From assembly GCF_017877055.1 (NCBI RefSeq), contig NZ_JAGIPG010000005.1, positions 1 through 64,000 of the forward strand: a DNA stretch of 64,000 nucleotides, read 5' to 3'. The notes beneath the pieces are model-generated. The model saw only the letters and a program-made list of their open reading frames with translations. It made no database searches and was not told the origin of the DNA. This stretch comes from Neorhizobium galegae. Lineage in GTDB: Bacteria; Pseudomonadota; Alphaproteobacteria; Rhizobiales; Rhizobiaceae. Shown here piece after piece: positions 1 to 8,433 of this stretch (positions are counted from its first letter, which is position 1; every line of letters begins with the position of its first letter). Both the position numbers and the translations under genes were made by a program.

Positions 1-16
1 CCCCGAGATCGCGTGA

Positions 17-298
17 AACGCCCACCGCAAACGGTCGAGGCTCCCGGCTGAGGCGACCGTTTATCGCGGTCGTTGCCTGAACAGAATGATCCAGCCGAGC
101 AACGCATCCGAAGAGGTGGGCATCAGCGTCTTCTGCAGGAGCGAGAGCGGCGAGGTGTTCCACACCTATTCCTGCTATTCGCGCGGCGTCGACATGCTCA
201 ACGGCGCCTACCATTTTCTGGATCTCGTGCCGAAAGGCCGCGATGAGGACGACCTAGATTACCCCATGGCGTGGCTGCGCCGACACGATCAGTACTGA
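17..298 (+). pseudogene. C-terminal remnant of a DUF899 (thioredoxin-like) protein
   Basis: The last ~58 codons (GEVFHTYSCYSRGVDMLNGA, then a PKGRDEDD-type stretch and a terminal RHDQY) match the end of DUF899 proteins, which are normally about 230-250 residues. The frame is open only back to base 17, after an in-frame TGA at 14-16. The residues encoded before the ATG at 86 do not resemble the family, so the N-terminal three quarters are missing. It is most simply a decayed gene; a short ORF could start at 86 but would lack the thioredoxin-like core. The window edge does not explain the loss, because the stop codon lies inside the window. Confidence 0.6.
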
Positions 299-460
299 GG
301 CAGGCTTCCGAAGAATAAGCAGGCTTCGATCGGAACCGGAACCGGCCATCGCGGACCCGTCCGGACAATAGAACTTTCTGACACGCCGGCATTTTACGGC
401 TGCGCGGGCAACATCGTTGCCGCGATGGTTGGCTGCCGGGTGCCGCAAACGGAGACGAAG

Positions 461-1684
461 ATGACCAATATTCAATATCGATGGGTAATCGTGGCGTCCG
501 GCGGCCTGCTCGGCTGCCTTGCCATCGGATCGATGTTTTCCCTGCCCGTTTTCCTCCTGCCCATCGCGCGCGACACCGGATGGTCGGTCACCGGCGTTTC
601 GAGCGCGATGACCATAGGTTTTGTCGCGATGGCATTCGCCAGCATCGCATGGGGCAGCCTGTTCGATCGGTGGGGACCGCGTCCCATCGTTTTTGCCGGC
701 TCGGTCCTGCTTTCCGCCAGTCTCGCATCGGCCAGCCTGACGTCATCGCTGCTCGCCTTCCAACTCATCTTCGGACTCGCCGTCGGCACGGCGATCGCGG
801 CAATCTTTGCGCCGATGATGGCCTGCGTCACGGGCTGGTTCGACACGCATCGAAGCCTCGCCGTGTCGCTGGTTTCGGCCGGCATGGGAATGGCGCCGAT
901 GACCATGTCGCCATTCGCAGCGTGGCTCGTGTCGATCTACGACTGGAGAACATCCCTCCAGATCATCGCCATACTGGTCGCGGTCATGATGATCCCGGTC
1001 TCTCTCCTGGTCCGGCGTGCCCCGGCTCCTGAAAAAAGCGGTGCCGTTGCACCGGCCGATGGTGAACTTCAGTCCTCCCTGTCGACGGCGCAGGTAGTGA
1101 GGTCGCCCCAGTTCATCATCCTGCTGCTTACCAATTTCTTCTGCTGTGCAACCCATTCGGGTCCGATCTTCCACACCGTGAGCTATGCGGTGACCTGCGG
1201 AATTCCGATGATCGCCGCCGTGTCGATCTATAGCATCGAAGGACTGGCGGGCATGGGTGGGCGCGTCGTCCTCGGTATTCTTGGAGATCGGTTCGGCGCC
1301 AAGCAGGTTCTCGTTCTCGGTCTGCTGGTCCAGGCTTTCGGGGCGCTGGCCTATGTTTTCGCTCAAGGCCTCGGGTCATTCTATACGGTCGCCGCCCTGT
1401 TCGGCTTCATCTATGCCGGCGTCATGCCGCTCTATGCGGTGATCGCCCGCGAGAATTTCCCGATGCGGATGATGGGCACCGTCATCGGCGGAACGGCAAT
1501 GGCCGGCGGCCTGGGCATGGCGACCGGCCCTCTGGCCGGAGGACTGATCTACGACTCGCTCGCGAGCTACACATGGCTCTATGTCGGCTCCTGGGGGATC
1601 GGGATCGGCGCCTTCCTGATCGCCTTGACCTTCAAGCCTTTTGCGAAGGGTCGACGGGCGGTGCCCGCCTTTGACGCCGCCTGA
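461..1684 (+). CDS. MFS transporter, monocarboxylate/oxalate-formate type
   Basis: This 407-residue inner-membrane protein has about 12 hydrophobic segments. It carries the MFS loop motif between TM2 and TM3 (GSLFDRWGPRPIV) and a second copy in the C-terminal half (GRVVLGILGDRFGAKQ), the usual two-times-six arrangement. The start at 461 is chosen over an in-frame ATG at 425 because GGAGACG sits just before 461 and MTNIQYRW leads directly into TM1. The family moves small organic anions. The substrate here is unknown, and nothing ties the gene firmly to the catabolic island downstream. It is monocistronic, with about 155 bases to the next start. Confidence 0.85.
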   Translation: MTNIQYRWVIVASGGLLGCLAIGSMFSLPVFLLPIARDTGWSVTGVSSAMTIGFVAMAFASIAWGSLFDRWGPRPIVFAGSVLLSASLASASLTSSLLAFQLIFGLAVGTAIAAIFAPMMACVTGWFDTHRSLAVSLVSAGMGMAPMTMSPFAAWLVSIYDWRTSLQIIAILVAVMMIPVSLLVRRAPAPEKSGAVAPADGELQSSLSTAQVVRSPQFIILLLTNFFCCATHSGPIFHTVSYAVTCGIPMIAAVSIYSIEGLAGMGGRVVLGILGDRFGAKQVLVLGLLVQAFGALAYVFAQGLGSFYTVAALFGFIYAGVMPLYAVIARENFPMRMMGTVIGGTAMAGGLGMATGPLAGGLIYDSLASYTWLYVGSWGIGIGAFLIALTFKPFAKGRRAVPAFDAA

Positions 1685-1840
1685 TGCCCCGGCGAGCAGC
1701 AGTGATCCTGACGAGGCAAAGGCAGCGCGGGATATCAGCCGCGAGGAGATAGAAGGCCTGCTCCGGATTTTGCCAAGGTCGCGTCTTGTTTTTTGAACTC
1801 AGCGTTCTCTATAGATGCAGGGCGGCGAGGTTTTTTCCGA

Positions 1841-2383
1841 ATGCAAAGCAACGAGATCGCAGCTCTGGTCAATCGCGTGGCGATGGGTGATCGCAAAGCG
1901 TTCGCCTCGTTGTATAATTCGACGAGCCCGAAACTATTTTCGATCTGCCTGCGTATCTTGAAGGACAGGGCAGACGCGGAAGAAGCGCTCCAGGAAATCT
2001 ATGTCAGGGTCTGGCAGCGCTCCAGGACTTTCGCCGTGGATACCGGTTCGCCCCTCGCCTGGTTGGCGGCGATCGCGCGCAACCACGCGATCGACCTCCT
2101 CCGGGCCAGGAAGCCTGTCGCAGAGGACCTTGACGATGTTTACGACCTTGCCGACGACGGCACGCTCGATCCCGAACAGCAGGTGGCCAATGCGGATGAA
2201 GGCCGTCGCATCGACAGGTGCATGCAGGAGCTCGACTCCGTGCATGCGCGTGCGGTTCGACGTGCCTATGTGGAAGGTTTGAGTTATCTTGAACTGGCGG
2301 AAGAATTGAAGGTGCCGTTGAATACGGTGCGCACGTGGCTGCGCCGGAGCCTTCTGAAATTGAGAGAGTGCATGGAGCGATGA
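1841..2383 (+). CDS. ECF RNA polymerase sigma factor (RskA-partnered type)
   Basis: The 180-residue protein has sigma region 2 (AFASLYNSTSPKLFSICLRI, then DAEEALQEIYVRVWQ) and region 4 (YVEGLSYLELAEELKVPLNT, then VRTWLRRSLLKLRECM), the complete two-domain ECF layout. An upstream in-frame TTG at 1793 would add residues unlike the family, so ATG 1841 (MQSNEIAALV) is preferred, although its ribosome site is weak. The stop overlaps the start of the anti-sigma gene (ATGA), so the pair is translationally coupled. By analogy with SigK-RskA pairs it probably autoregulates and is held at the membrane by its partner. The stimulus is unknown. Confidence 0.9.
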   Translation: MQSNEIAALVNRVAMGDRKAFASLYNSTSPKLFSICLRILKDRADAEEALQEIYVRVWQRSRTFAVDTGSPLAWLAAIARNHAIDLLRARKPVAEDLDDVYDLADDGTLDPEQQVANADEGRRIDRCMQELDSVHARAVRRAYVEGLSYLELAEELKVPLNTVRTWLRRSLLKLRECMER

Positions 2384-3096
2384 CGTCGGGCGAACAAAGT
2401 CAGGGCAGGCGGCCGCAGGACGAGATCCTGGCCGGCGAGTACGTGCTCGGCGTCCTGTCGCTCGAGGCCCGCCGTGCCGTCGAGCAGCGGATGGCCAACG
2501 ATCGCGCTTTTGCCCGGATCGTCGAACGGTGGCAGGCGGACCTTGCCTCATTCAACGACGATTATGAGGAGGTGGCGCCGAGCCAGGCGGTCTTCGGCCG
2601 GATCGAAACGCGTCTTTTCGGCCCCGCCCGGGTTGCTCCATCCACATGGGGTCTGTGGGATTCCGCGCTGTTCTGGCGATGGCTCTCACTTGCCACCTCC
2701 GCGGTTGCGGTTGTGGCCGTCGTCTATGCATTGGGGGTGATCCCAGGGCCGCAGGGATCCGCTCCGCTGGTGGCGGAATTGTCCTCCACCAACAACCAGA
2801 TCAACCTTTTGGCCTCTTATGACGCCGGAAACGGCCGTTTGCGGATCGTGCCGGTCGCCGCCGGCGGACGGGAAGAAAAGTCGCTGGAGCTCTGGCTTGT
2901 GCCCGGCAGCGGCAACCCGCGGTCTCTCGGCGTGTTCGAACCGGATCAGGCGGGAGAGCTCGTGATACCGGCGGATCTGCGTCGCAACATGGCTGAGGGC
3001 GCGACGCTTGCCGTCAGCCTCGAACCGTTCGGCGGCTCGCCGACCGGTCTGCCGACCGGTCCGGTGTTGGCAAGCGGCGCTGCCCGCAGGCCTTGA
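2380..3096 (+). CDS. RskA-family anti-sigma factor
   Basis: A 238-residue protein. The cytoplasmic N-terminal part begins DEILAGEYVLGVLSLEARRA, the anti-sigma domain that binds the sigma factor. A single transmembrane segment follows at about residues 104-124 (TSAVAVVAVVYALGVI), then a periplasmic RskA domain with the ELWLVPGSGNPRSLGVF stretch typical of the family. The start overlaps the sigma stop by four bases, fixing the pair as an operon. It likely sequesters the sigma factor until proteolysis releases it. It ends 17 bases from the converging M20 gene. Confidence 0.88.
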   Translation: MTSGEQSQGRRPQDEILAGEYVLGVLSLEARRAVEQRMANDRAFARIVERWQADLASFNDDYEEVAPSQAVFGRIETRLFGPARVAPSTWGLWDSALFWRWLSLATSAVAVVAVVYALGVIPGPQGSAPLVAELSSTNNQINLLASYDAGNGRLRIVPVAAGGREEKSLELWLVPGSGNPRSLGVFEPDQAGELVIPADLRRNMAEGATLAVSLEPFGGSPTGLPTGPVLASGAARRP

Positions 3097-3113
3097 CGCC
3101 GAAAACTGAAGGT

Positions 3114-4502
3114 TCAGGCCGCGGTCTCGCCGATATCCCAATAAAGCCCGGCCATCATGGCGAGGCCTTCGCGGACGATCGAGATCGGCAGGTGCTCGTT
3201 CGGCGCGTGCTGCAGGCAGCCGGGATAGGAATGCGGGATCCAGATCGTTGGCAGGCCGAGCAGATCGGAAAAGATGTTGTTCGGCAGCGAGCCGCCGAGA
3301 TTGGGCAGGATCGCCGGCGGAGTGCCGAGCGTCTTTTCGATCGAGGCTACGACGCGTCTGACCCATGGATGATCGGGATCGAGGCGGCTGGCGAGGAAGA
3401 TCGCGTCGGTCGGGTCCTTGACCACGACGCGGTCGTAACCTGCATCAATCAGTGCCTTGCGGACGGCAGGGACGACTGCATCCGGATCGACACCGACCGG
3501 GAAACGAAGCTGCATGCGGGCGCGGGCTTTTGGCGGGATGGCGTAGAGCGGCTGGGCAAGGTTGCCGCATTCCATTTCCATCACCTCGAAGGAGCTCCAG
3601 GCAAAGACCTTTTCTTCCGGCGTCAGGTCCGGCTCGCCCCACCAGGGCTCGATCGGCGGATCGCCGGCGGCGGGCGCGATGTGGCAATCCTTCAAGGCGG
3701 CGCGGACATTTTCCGGGATCGAACCCGGCGTCATCTCGGGCACCTTGATCTGGCCGGTGCGGCCGACCAGCGCGGTGATCGCGTGGCAGAGTTCGATGCC
3801 GGGATTGGAGAGAATGCCGCCCCAGTTGCCGGAATGCTGGAAGCTTTCGCGGGCATTGATTTCCAGGTGGAAGGACATGCCGCCGCGGGCGCCGAGAAAG
3901 ATGGTCGGCCGGTCGAGAGCGAGGCGCGGGCCGTCTGAGGCGATGAAGACGTCTGCCTTCAGCTCGTCCCGATGGGCCGCGCACATTTCCTCCAGGCCCA
4001 GCGAGCCGGATTCCTCGCCCATCTCGATCAGGTATTTGAGGTTGAAGCCGAGCGAACCTTTGGTCGCCAGCAGTGCCTCGACGGCGGCGAGGTTCACGGC
4101 GTGCTGGCCCTTGTTGTCGGCCGTGCCGCGGCCGTACCAGGCGCCATTCCTTTCGGTCATCTCGAAGGGCGAGAGGCCTGTCTCCCACTGGCCGTCTAAG
4201 CCGGCAACGACATCGCCATGGCCATATTGCAGGACGGTAGTGAAGCTCGGGTCTTCGATGCGTTCGGCAGCCAGAAACGGGCCGGGTGCCGTGTCGTTCT
4301 CGTAGATCTTCGTAGTGAAGCCGAGGCGCTCGAAAAAGGGCTGCATGTCTTCGGTGACATAGCGCCAGAGATCCGGCTTGTTGGCGGCGACGCGGCTGGC
4401 GGAAGGGATCGCCACGCGCCTGCGCAAGGTTTCCTCGAAGGAGCCGTTATCCAGATAACCGACGGCCTTGTCGATCGTTGCTTGGCGGGAGGCGGTCGTC
4501 AT
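3114..4502 (-). CDS. M20-family metallopeptidase (dipeptidase/carnosinase-like)
   Basis: The 462-residue dizinc hydrolase shows the M20 motifs in order: YGHGDVV (metal His and Asp), GRGTADNKGQ (bridging Asp), EMGEESGS (catalytic and metal Glu), and a late His in CLQHAPNEHL. Its length and the large dimerisation insert fit the CNDP/ArgE-like dipeptidase branch rather than short deacetylases. Two starts are possible: 4520, directly after the stop of the upstream ATPase gene, or 4502, which has AAGGA seven bases before it and is preferred. It is the last gene of the transporter operon, so it probably hydrolyses an imported amide or peptide. The substrate is not readable from the sequence. Confidence 0.85.
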   Translation of the reverse strand: MTTASRQATIDKAVGYLDNGSFEETLRRRVAIPSASRVAANKPDLWRYVTEDMQPFFERLGFTTKIYENDTAPGPFLAAERIEDPSFTTVLQYGHGDVVAGLDGQWETGLSPFEMTERNGAWYGRGTADNKGQHAVNLAAVEALLATKGSLGFNLKYLIEMGEESGSLGLEEMCAAHRDELKADVFIASDGPRLALDRPTIFLGARGGMSFHLEINARESFQHSGNWGGILSNPGIELCHAITALVGRTGQIKVPEMTPGSIPENVRAALKDCHIAPAAGDPPIEPWWGEPDLTPEEKVFAWSSFEVMEMECGNLAQPLYAIPPKARARMQLRFPVGVDPDAVVPAVRKALIDAGYDRVVVKDPTDAIFLASRLDPDHPWVRRVVASIEKTLGTPPAILPNLGGSLPNNIFSDLLGLPTIWIPHSYPGCLQHAPNEHLPISIVREGLAMMAGLYWDIGETAA

Positions 4503-4520
4503 CGGGGCATCCTTGGACAT

Positions 4521-5528
4521 TCAGGCGGTCTTGACCTTCGCGGCGGGCGGGAAGACCGATGCGTTGGAGAGGTCGAGATCGAAATGGCAGCGGAACATGC
4601 TGCCGGTCTCGGTTGCCTTCTGCGGCGGCAAGGTGTTGCGGCAGATATCCTGCGCGAAGGGACAGCGGGTGTGGAAACGGCAGCCGGAGGGCGGGAAGGC
4701 CGGGTTCGGCAGCTCGCCGGCGATCGGATGCAGCGACCGATCGCTGGTATCCATGTCCGGCGCCGCGTCGATCAGCAGGCGCGTATAGGGATGGCGCGGC
4801 TTGCGGAACAGTTCTTCCGAAGTCGCCTCCTCGACCAACTCGCCGAGATACATGACGCCGATCCGGTCGGCCATGATGCGCACGACCGAGAGATTGTGGG
4901 TAATGAACAGGCTGGTGAGGTGCAGGTTCTTCTGCAGGTCGCGGAGCAGATTGAGGATCTGCGCCTGTACCGACACGTCGAGCGCCGAGGTCGGTTCGTC
5001 GAGGATCAGGAATTCCGGCTCGCCGGCCAGCGCCCGGGCAATGCATATGCGCTGCCGCTGGCCGCCTGAGAATTCCTGCGGATATTTCTCCGCATCCGCG
5101 GCAGAAAGTCCGACCTGGACCAGCAATTCGTCGACACGAGCGCGGATGGCGGCGCGGCCGTTGCGCAGCTTATGCACCCGGATCGGTTCGGCGACGATGT
5201 CCTCGATCGTCCAGCGGCCGTTGAGCGAGGAATAGGGATCCTGGAAGATCATCTGCAGGCGCGGCTTGTTGCCTGATGCGTTCGGCGGGAAACTGATTTC
5301 GCCGGATGTCGGCGCCATCAGGCCGGAGACAAGGCGCGCCAGCGTGGACTTGCCGCAGCCGCTTTCGCCAACCAGGCCCATGGTCTCGCCGTAGCGGACG
5401 GTGAGGCTGACGTCGCTGACGGCCTTGGTGCCGCCGCTCTCGCTCTTCTTCAGACGCTCGAGAAGGCTCTGGTTGCGGCGATAGACCTTGCTGACATGGT
5501 TGAGGATGAGGAAATCGGAAGCGCTCAT
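4521..5528 (-). CDS. Dipeptide-type ABC transporter ATP-binding protein (DppF-like)
   Basis: The 335-residue cytoplasmic ATPase has Walker A GESGCGKS, signature FSGGQRQR, Walker B FLILDEPTSALD and the C-terminal oligopeptide/dipeptide extension with clustered Cys (GCRFHTRCPFAQDIC). It energises import together with the DppD-like ATPase encoded just upstream. An in-frame extension back to 5648 overlaps that gene. ATG 5528 overlaps its stop by four bases (ATGA) and is taken as the start. Confidence 0.92.
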   Translation of the reverse strand: MSASDFLILNHVSKVYRRNQSLLERLKKSESGGTKAVSDVSLTVRYGETMGLVGESGCGKSTLARLVSGLMAPTSGEISFPPNASGNKPRLQMIFQDPYSSLNGRWTIEDIVAEPIRVHKLRNGRAAIRARVDELLVQVGLSAADAEKYPQEFSGGQRQRICIARALAGEPEFLILDEPTSALDVSVQAQILNLLRDLQKNLHLTSLFITHNLSVVRIMADRIGVMYLGELVEEATSEELFRKPRHPYTRLLIDAAPDMDTSDRSLHPIAGELPNPAFPPSGCRFHTRCPFAQDICRNTLPPQKATETGSMFRCHFDLDLSNASVFPPAAKVKTA

Positions 5529-6514
5529 GCGGTCACCCTTTCCAGCGGATGGAAACAGGAAAAGGCGGAGCTTTTCTCGTGATGGAGCGGCGGTATGGTC
5601 GCGCGGCAATCGCCTTGCGCGCGGAAACAGCGCGGGTTGAAGGCGCAACCGGGCGGAACCGCACCGAGCCCCGGCATGGCGCCGGGGATCTGGTCGAGCC
5701 GCATCTCGCCGGTGGCCGACGGCATCGGCGTCGCGCGGATGAGGCCACGCGTATAGGGATGTTTCGGCGCGCTGAAGAGCTCGCCGACGGGGCTGATCTC
5801 GGCGACGCGGCCGGCATAAAGCACCGCGACACGATCGGCCATCTTGGCGATGACGCCGAGGTCGTGGGTGATCAGCATCATGCTGACATTGCTCTCACGA
5901 TGCAGGTCGCGCAGCAGTTCGAGGATATGGGCCTGCACGGAGACGTCGAGGGCCGTGGTCGGCTCGTCTGCGATGACCAGCACGGGGTCGGCGCAGAGCG
6001 CGAGAGCGATCACCACGCGCTGCCGCATGCCGCCGGAGAGCTGGTGCGGGAAACGCTTGAACTGGACATCCGGATTGGGCAGGCCGACGCGATCGAGCCA
6101 GTCGAGCGCCCTCTTTTTCGTCTGGCTGCCGCCCAGCTTCAGATGAGCCTGGATGGTGTCGCAGAGCTGCTGGCCGATCGTGATCACCGGGTTGAGGCTG
6201 GTCATCGGGTCCTGGAAGACGAAACCGATCCGGCCGCCGCGCACGCTGCGCATCGCTTTCGGGGAAAGCTGGTCGAGCCGGGTGCCGGCAAGGGTGATAG
6301 TGCCGCCGGTGCGTTTCAGCGGGGGCACCAGGAGGTCGATAATCGCAGCGCCGGTGATCGACTTGCCGGCGCCGGATTCGCCGACGATGCCGAGCACTTC
6401 GCCGGGATTGACGAAGAAGGACACCTTGTCGAGCGCGGTGACCAGCCGGCCATCGCGGTTGATGGTGACTGTGAGGTCGCGGACGTCGAGGAGTGGGGCG
6501 GTTGAGGTGATCAT
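5525..6514 (-). CDS. Dipeptide-type ABC transporter ATP-binding protein (DppD-like)
   Basis: The 329-residue protein has Walker A GESGAGKS, signature LSGGMRQR, Walker B LVIADEPTTALD and a C-terminal GCAFNPRCFRAQGDC oligopeptide extension. It pairs with the DppF-like protein as a heterodimeric motor. The open frame extends far upstream inside the permease gene. The start at 6514 (MITSTAPLLDV) overlaps the permease stop by ATGA. Both neighbours overlap it, so the operon is tightly coupled. Confidence 0.92.
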   Translation of the reverse strand: MITSTAPLLDVRDLTVTINRDGRLVTALDKVSFFVNPGEVLGIVGESGAGKSITGAAIIDLLVPPLKRTGGTITLAGTRLDQLSPKAMRSVRGGRIGFVFQDPMTSLNPVITIGQQLCDTIQAHLKLGGSQTKKRALDWLDRVGLPNPDVQFKRFPHQLSGGMRQRVVIALALCADPVLVIADEPTTALDVSVQAHILELLRDLHRESNVSMMLITHDLGVIAKMADRVAVLYAGRVAEISPVGELFSAPKHPYTRGLIRATPMPSATGEMRLDQIPGAMPGLGAVPPGCAFNPRCFRAQGDCRATIPPLHHEKSSAFSCFHPLERVTA

Positions 6515-7455
6515 GAGCGGCCCCGCAGGCGCGGATTGTAGACATCGCGCAGGTGATCGCCGAGGATGTTTACCGAGACGACGAAGAGGACGAGAATCAG
6601 GCAGGGCCAGACCGAGATCCACCATTCGCCCGACTGCAGGAAGTTGTTGCCGTTGCGGATCAGCGTGCCGAGCGACGGCGAGGTGACCGGAATGCCGATG
6701 CCGAGAAAGCTCAAGGTCGCCTCGGTGATGATGGCGATGCCGAGATTGATGGTGGCGATGACCAGAACCGGTGCCATGACATTCGGCAGGATATGCAGGA
6801 CGATGATCGCGAGATTGCTGCGACCGGTGATGCGGGCGGCCGAGACATAGTCCTGATCGCGCTCGATCATCACGGACGAGCGGATCGTGCGGGCATACTG
6901 GACCCAGAATGCGATGCCGATGGACATCACGACGATGGTAATCGCGGTGGTCACGCTGCGCTCGGTGCCAAGCACGGCACGGGCGGCGCCATCGATGATC
7001 ATTGCCAGCAGCAGCGCGGGATAGGCAAGCTGCACATCTGCGACGCGCATGATGAAGGCGTCCACCTTGCCGCCGACGAAGCCGGCGATCAGGCCAAGGC
7101 TGCCGCCGAGGACGAGGCCGATGGTGACCGACAGGAAGCCGACGATGATAGAGGTGCGCATGCCATAGGCCATGGCGGTGATCAGGTTGCGACCCTGGTC
7201 GTCGGTGCCGAGCGGGAAATCCGGAGAGCCGTCCGCCATCCATGCCGGCGGAATGAAACTGTCCAGCACCGACATTCCGGAGAATTCGAATGGGTTCGCC
7301 GAGAACAGCGGCACGACGAAGGCGTAGATGAGCAGTGCGAAGATCATGATTGCGCAGAGCGTTGGGCCGGGTGCCTTGCGGATGGCCCGCAGAAGCTTGG
7401 TGCTTCTGCTGCGGCGAACGGGGCCGGCCGCGGGAGTGTTGACGACAGGCGTCAT
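6511..7455 (-). CDS. Dipeptide-type ABC transporter permease (DppC-like)
   Basis: The 314-residue inner-membrane subunit has an N-terminal membrane segment followed by the extracytoplasmic loop with PLGTDDQGRN, a DppC signature. Several further membrane helices follow, with the ATPase-coupling (EAA-like) loop around YVSAARITGRSNLAIIVLHI. The start at 7455 (MTPVVNTPAAG) overlaps the DppB-like stop by four bases. It forms the channel with the DppB-like partner. Confidence 0.92.
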   Translation of the reverse strand: MTPVVNTPAAGPVRRSRSTKLLRAIRKAPGPTLCAIMIFALLIYAFVVPLFSANPFEFSGMSVLDSFIPPAWMADGSPDFPLGTDDQGRNLITAMAYGMRTSIIVGFLSVTIGLVLGGSLGLIAGFVGGKVDAFIMRVADVQLAYPALLLAMIIDGAARAVLGTERSVTTAITIVVMSIGIAFWVQYARTIRSSVMIERDQDYVSAARITGRSNLAIIVLHILPNVMAPVLVIATINLGIAIITEATLSFLGIGIPVTSPSLGTLIRNGNNFLQSGEWWISVWPCLILVLFVVSVNILGDHLRDVYNPRLRGRS

Positions 7456-8423
7456 GTTTGCCTCCTCAACACGCGGGCGTCGATCAGCGGATAAAGCAGT
7501 TCGACGATGAGATTGATGACCATGAAGACCAGGCCGACGAAGATCAGGTAGATGGCGATGACCGGAATGTCGGCACCCTGGATCGATTGCAGGAAGAGCG
7601 AGCCGAGACCCGGCCAGGCGAAGACGTTTTCCGTGACCACCGAGAAGGCGATGATATTGCCGAGCTGCAGGCCGAGCATGGTGATGACCGGCAGCAGCGT
7701 GTTCTTGATTGCGTAGACATACCAGATGCGCGCTTCCGACAGACCGCGGGCGCGGGCAAAGCGGATGTGTTCGCTCTGGCCGACTTCCATCAGCTGGGTG
7801 CGCAGCATGCGGATGATGAAGGCGACCTGGAAGGTGGAAAGGGTGGCTGCCGGCAGGAGGATTGCCCGCCAGCCGGAGACGCTGAGAAGCCCGGTCTTCC
7901 AGAAACCGAGATCGACCACCGTGCCGCGCCCGAAGGAGGGGAGCAGGCCGAGCTGGACCGAAAACACTGCGATCAACAGGATGCCGACGACGAAGTTCGG
8001 AAGCGTGATGCCGGCCGTCGAGATCAGCATGATGAAGCGGCCGAACAACGAGTTCGGGTTGACGCCGCAATAGATGCCGGCCGGCACGCCGACCGCGATG
8101 GTGATCAGCAGGCTGACGAAGGCGAGCTCGACCGTCGCGGGCAGGCGTTCGGCGATCAGGTTGGCGACCGGATCCTGGGTGCGATAGGAAAAGCCGAAAT
8201 CGCCCTGCAGCATGTTGCCGATGAAATGCAGGAAGCGCGTCCAGAGGGGTTGATCGAGGCCGAGCTTGGCGATCAGTTCCAGCCGCTCGTTGACGGTCGC
8301 GTCGGCGGAGAGGAGGGCCGCCAGCGGGTCGCCGATATTGGCGACCAGCAGGAAGGCGATGAAGCTGATCACGAGCAGGACGATGACCGTCTGCACGATC
8401 CGTGACGCGGCATAGTTCAGCAC
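7452..8423 (-). CDS. Dipeptide-type ABC transporter permease (DppB-like), GTG start
   Basis: The 323-residue permease opens with the DppB-type helix (IVQTVIVLLVISFIAFLLVA) and ends RVLRRQT. Its coupling loop is around HIRFARARGLSEARIWYVYA. The frame is open upstream to 8663, but that extension lies inside the M20 gene in another frame. A GTG at 8423 preceded by GAGGAATTAGCT is the natural start (first residues VLNYAASR, the initiator read as Met). It lies 11 bases after the M20 deacetylase stop. Confidence 0.9.
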   Translation of the reverse strand: MLNYAASRIVQTVIVLLVISFIAFLLVANIGDPLAALLSADATVNERLELIAKLGLDQPLWTRFLHFIGNMLQGDFGFSYRTQDPVANLIAERLPATVELAFVSLLITIAVGVPAGIYCGVNPNSLFGRFIMLISTAGITLPNFVVGILLIAVFSVQLGLLPSFGRGTVVDLGFWKTGLLSVSGWRAILLPAATLSTFQVAFIIRMLRTQLMEVGQSEHIRFARARGLSEARIWYVYAIKNTLLPVITMLGLQLGNIIAFSVVTENVFAWPGLGSLFLQSIQGADIPVIAIYLIFVGLVFMVINLIVELLYPLIDARVLRRQT

Positions 8424-8433
8424 AGCTAATTCC

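Noticed and set aside
5529..5648. Longer N-termini for several ABC genes (for example DppF-like from 5648, DppD-like from 7243, DppC-like from 8070, DppB-like from 8663)
   Set aside because: The extensions lie in alternative frames of upstream genes and do not match the families; ATGA overlaps or a GTG with a good ribosome site give the natural starts.
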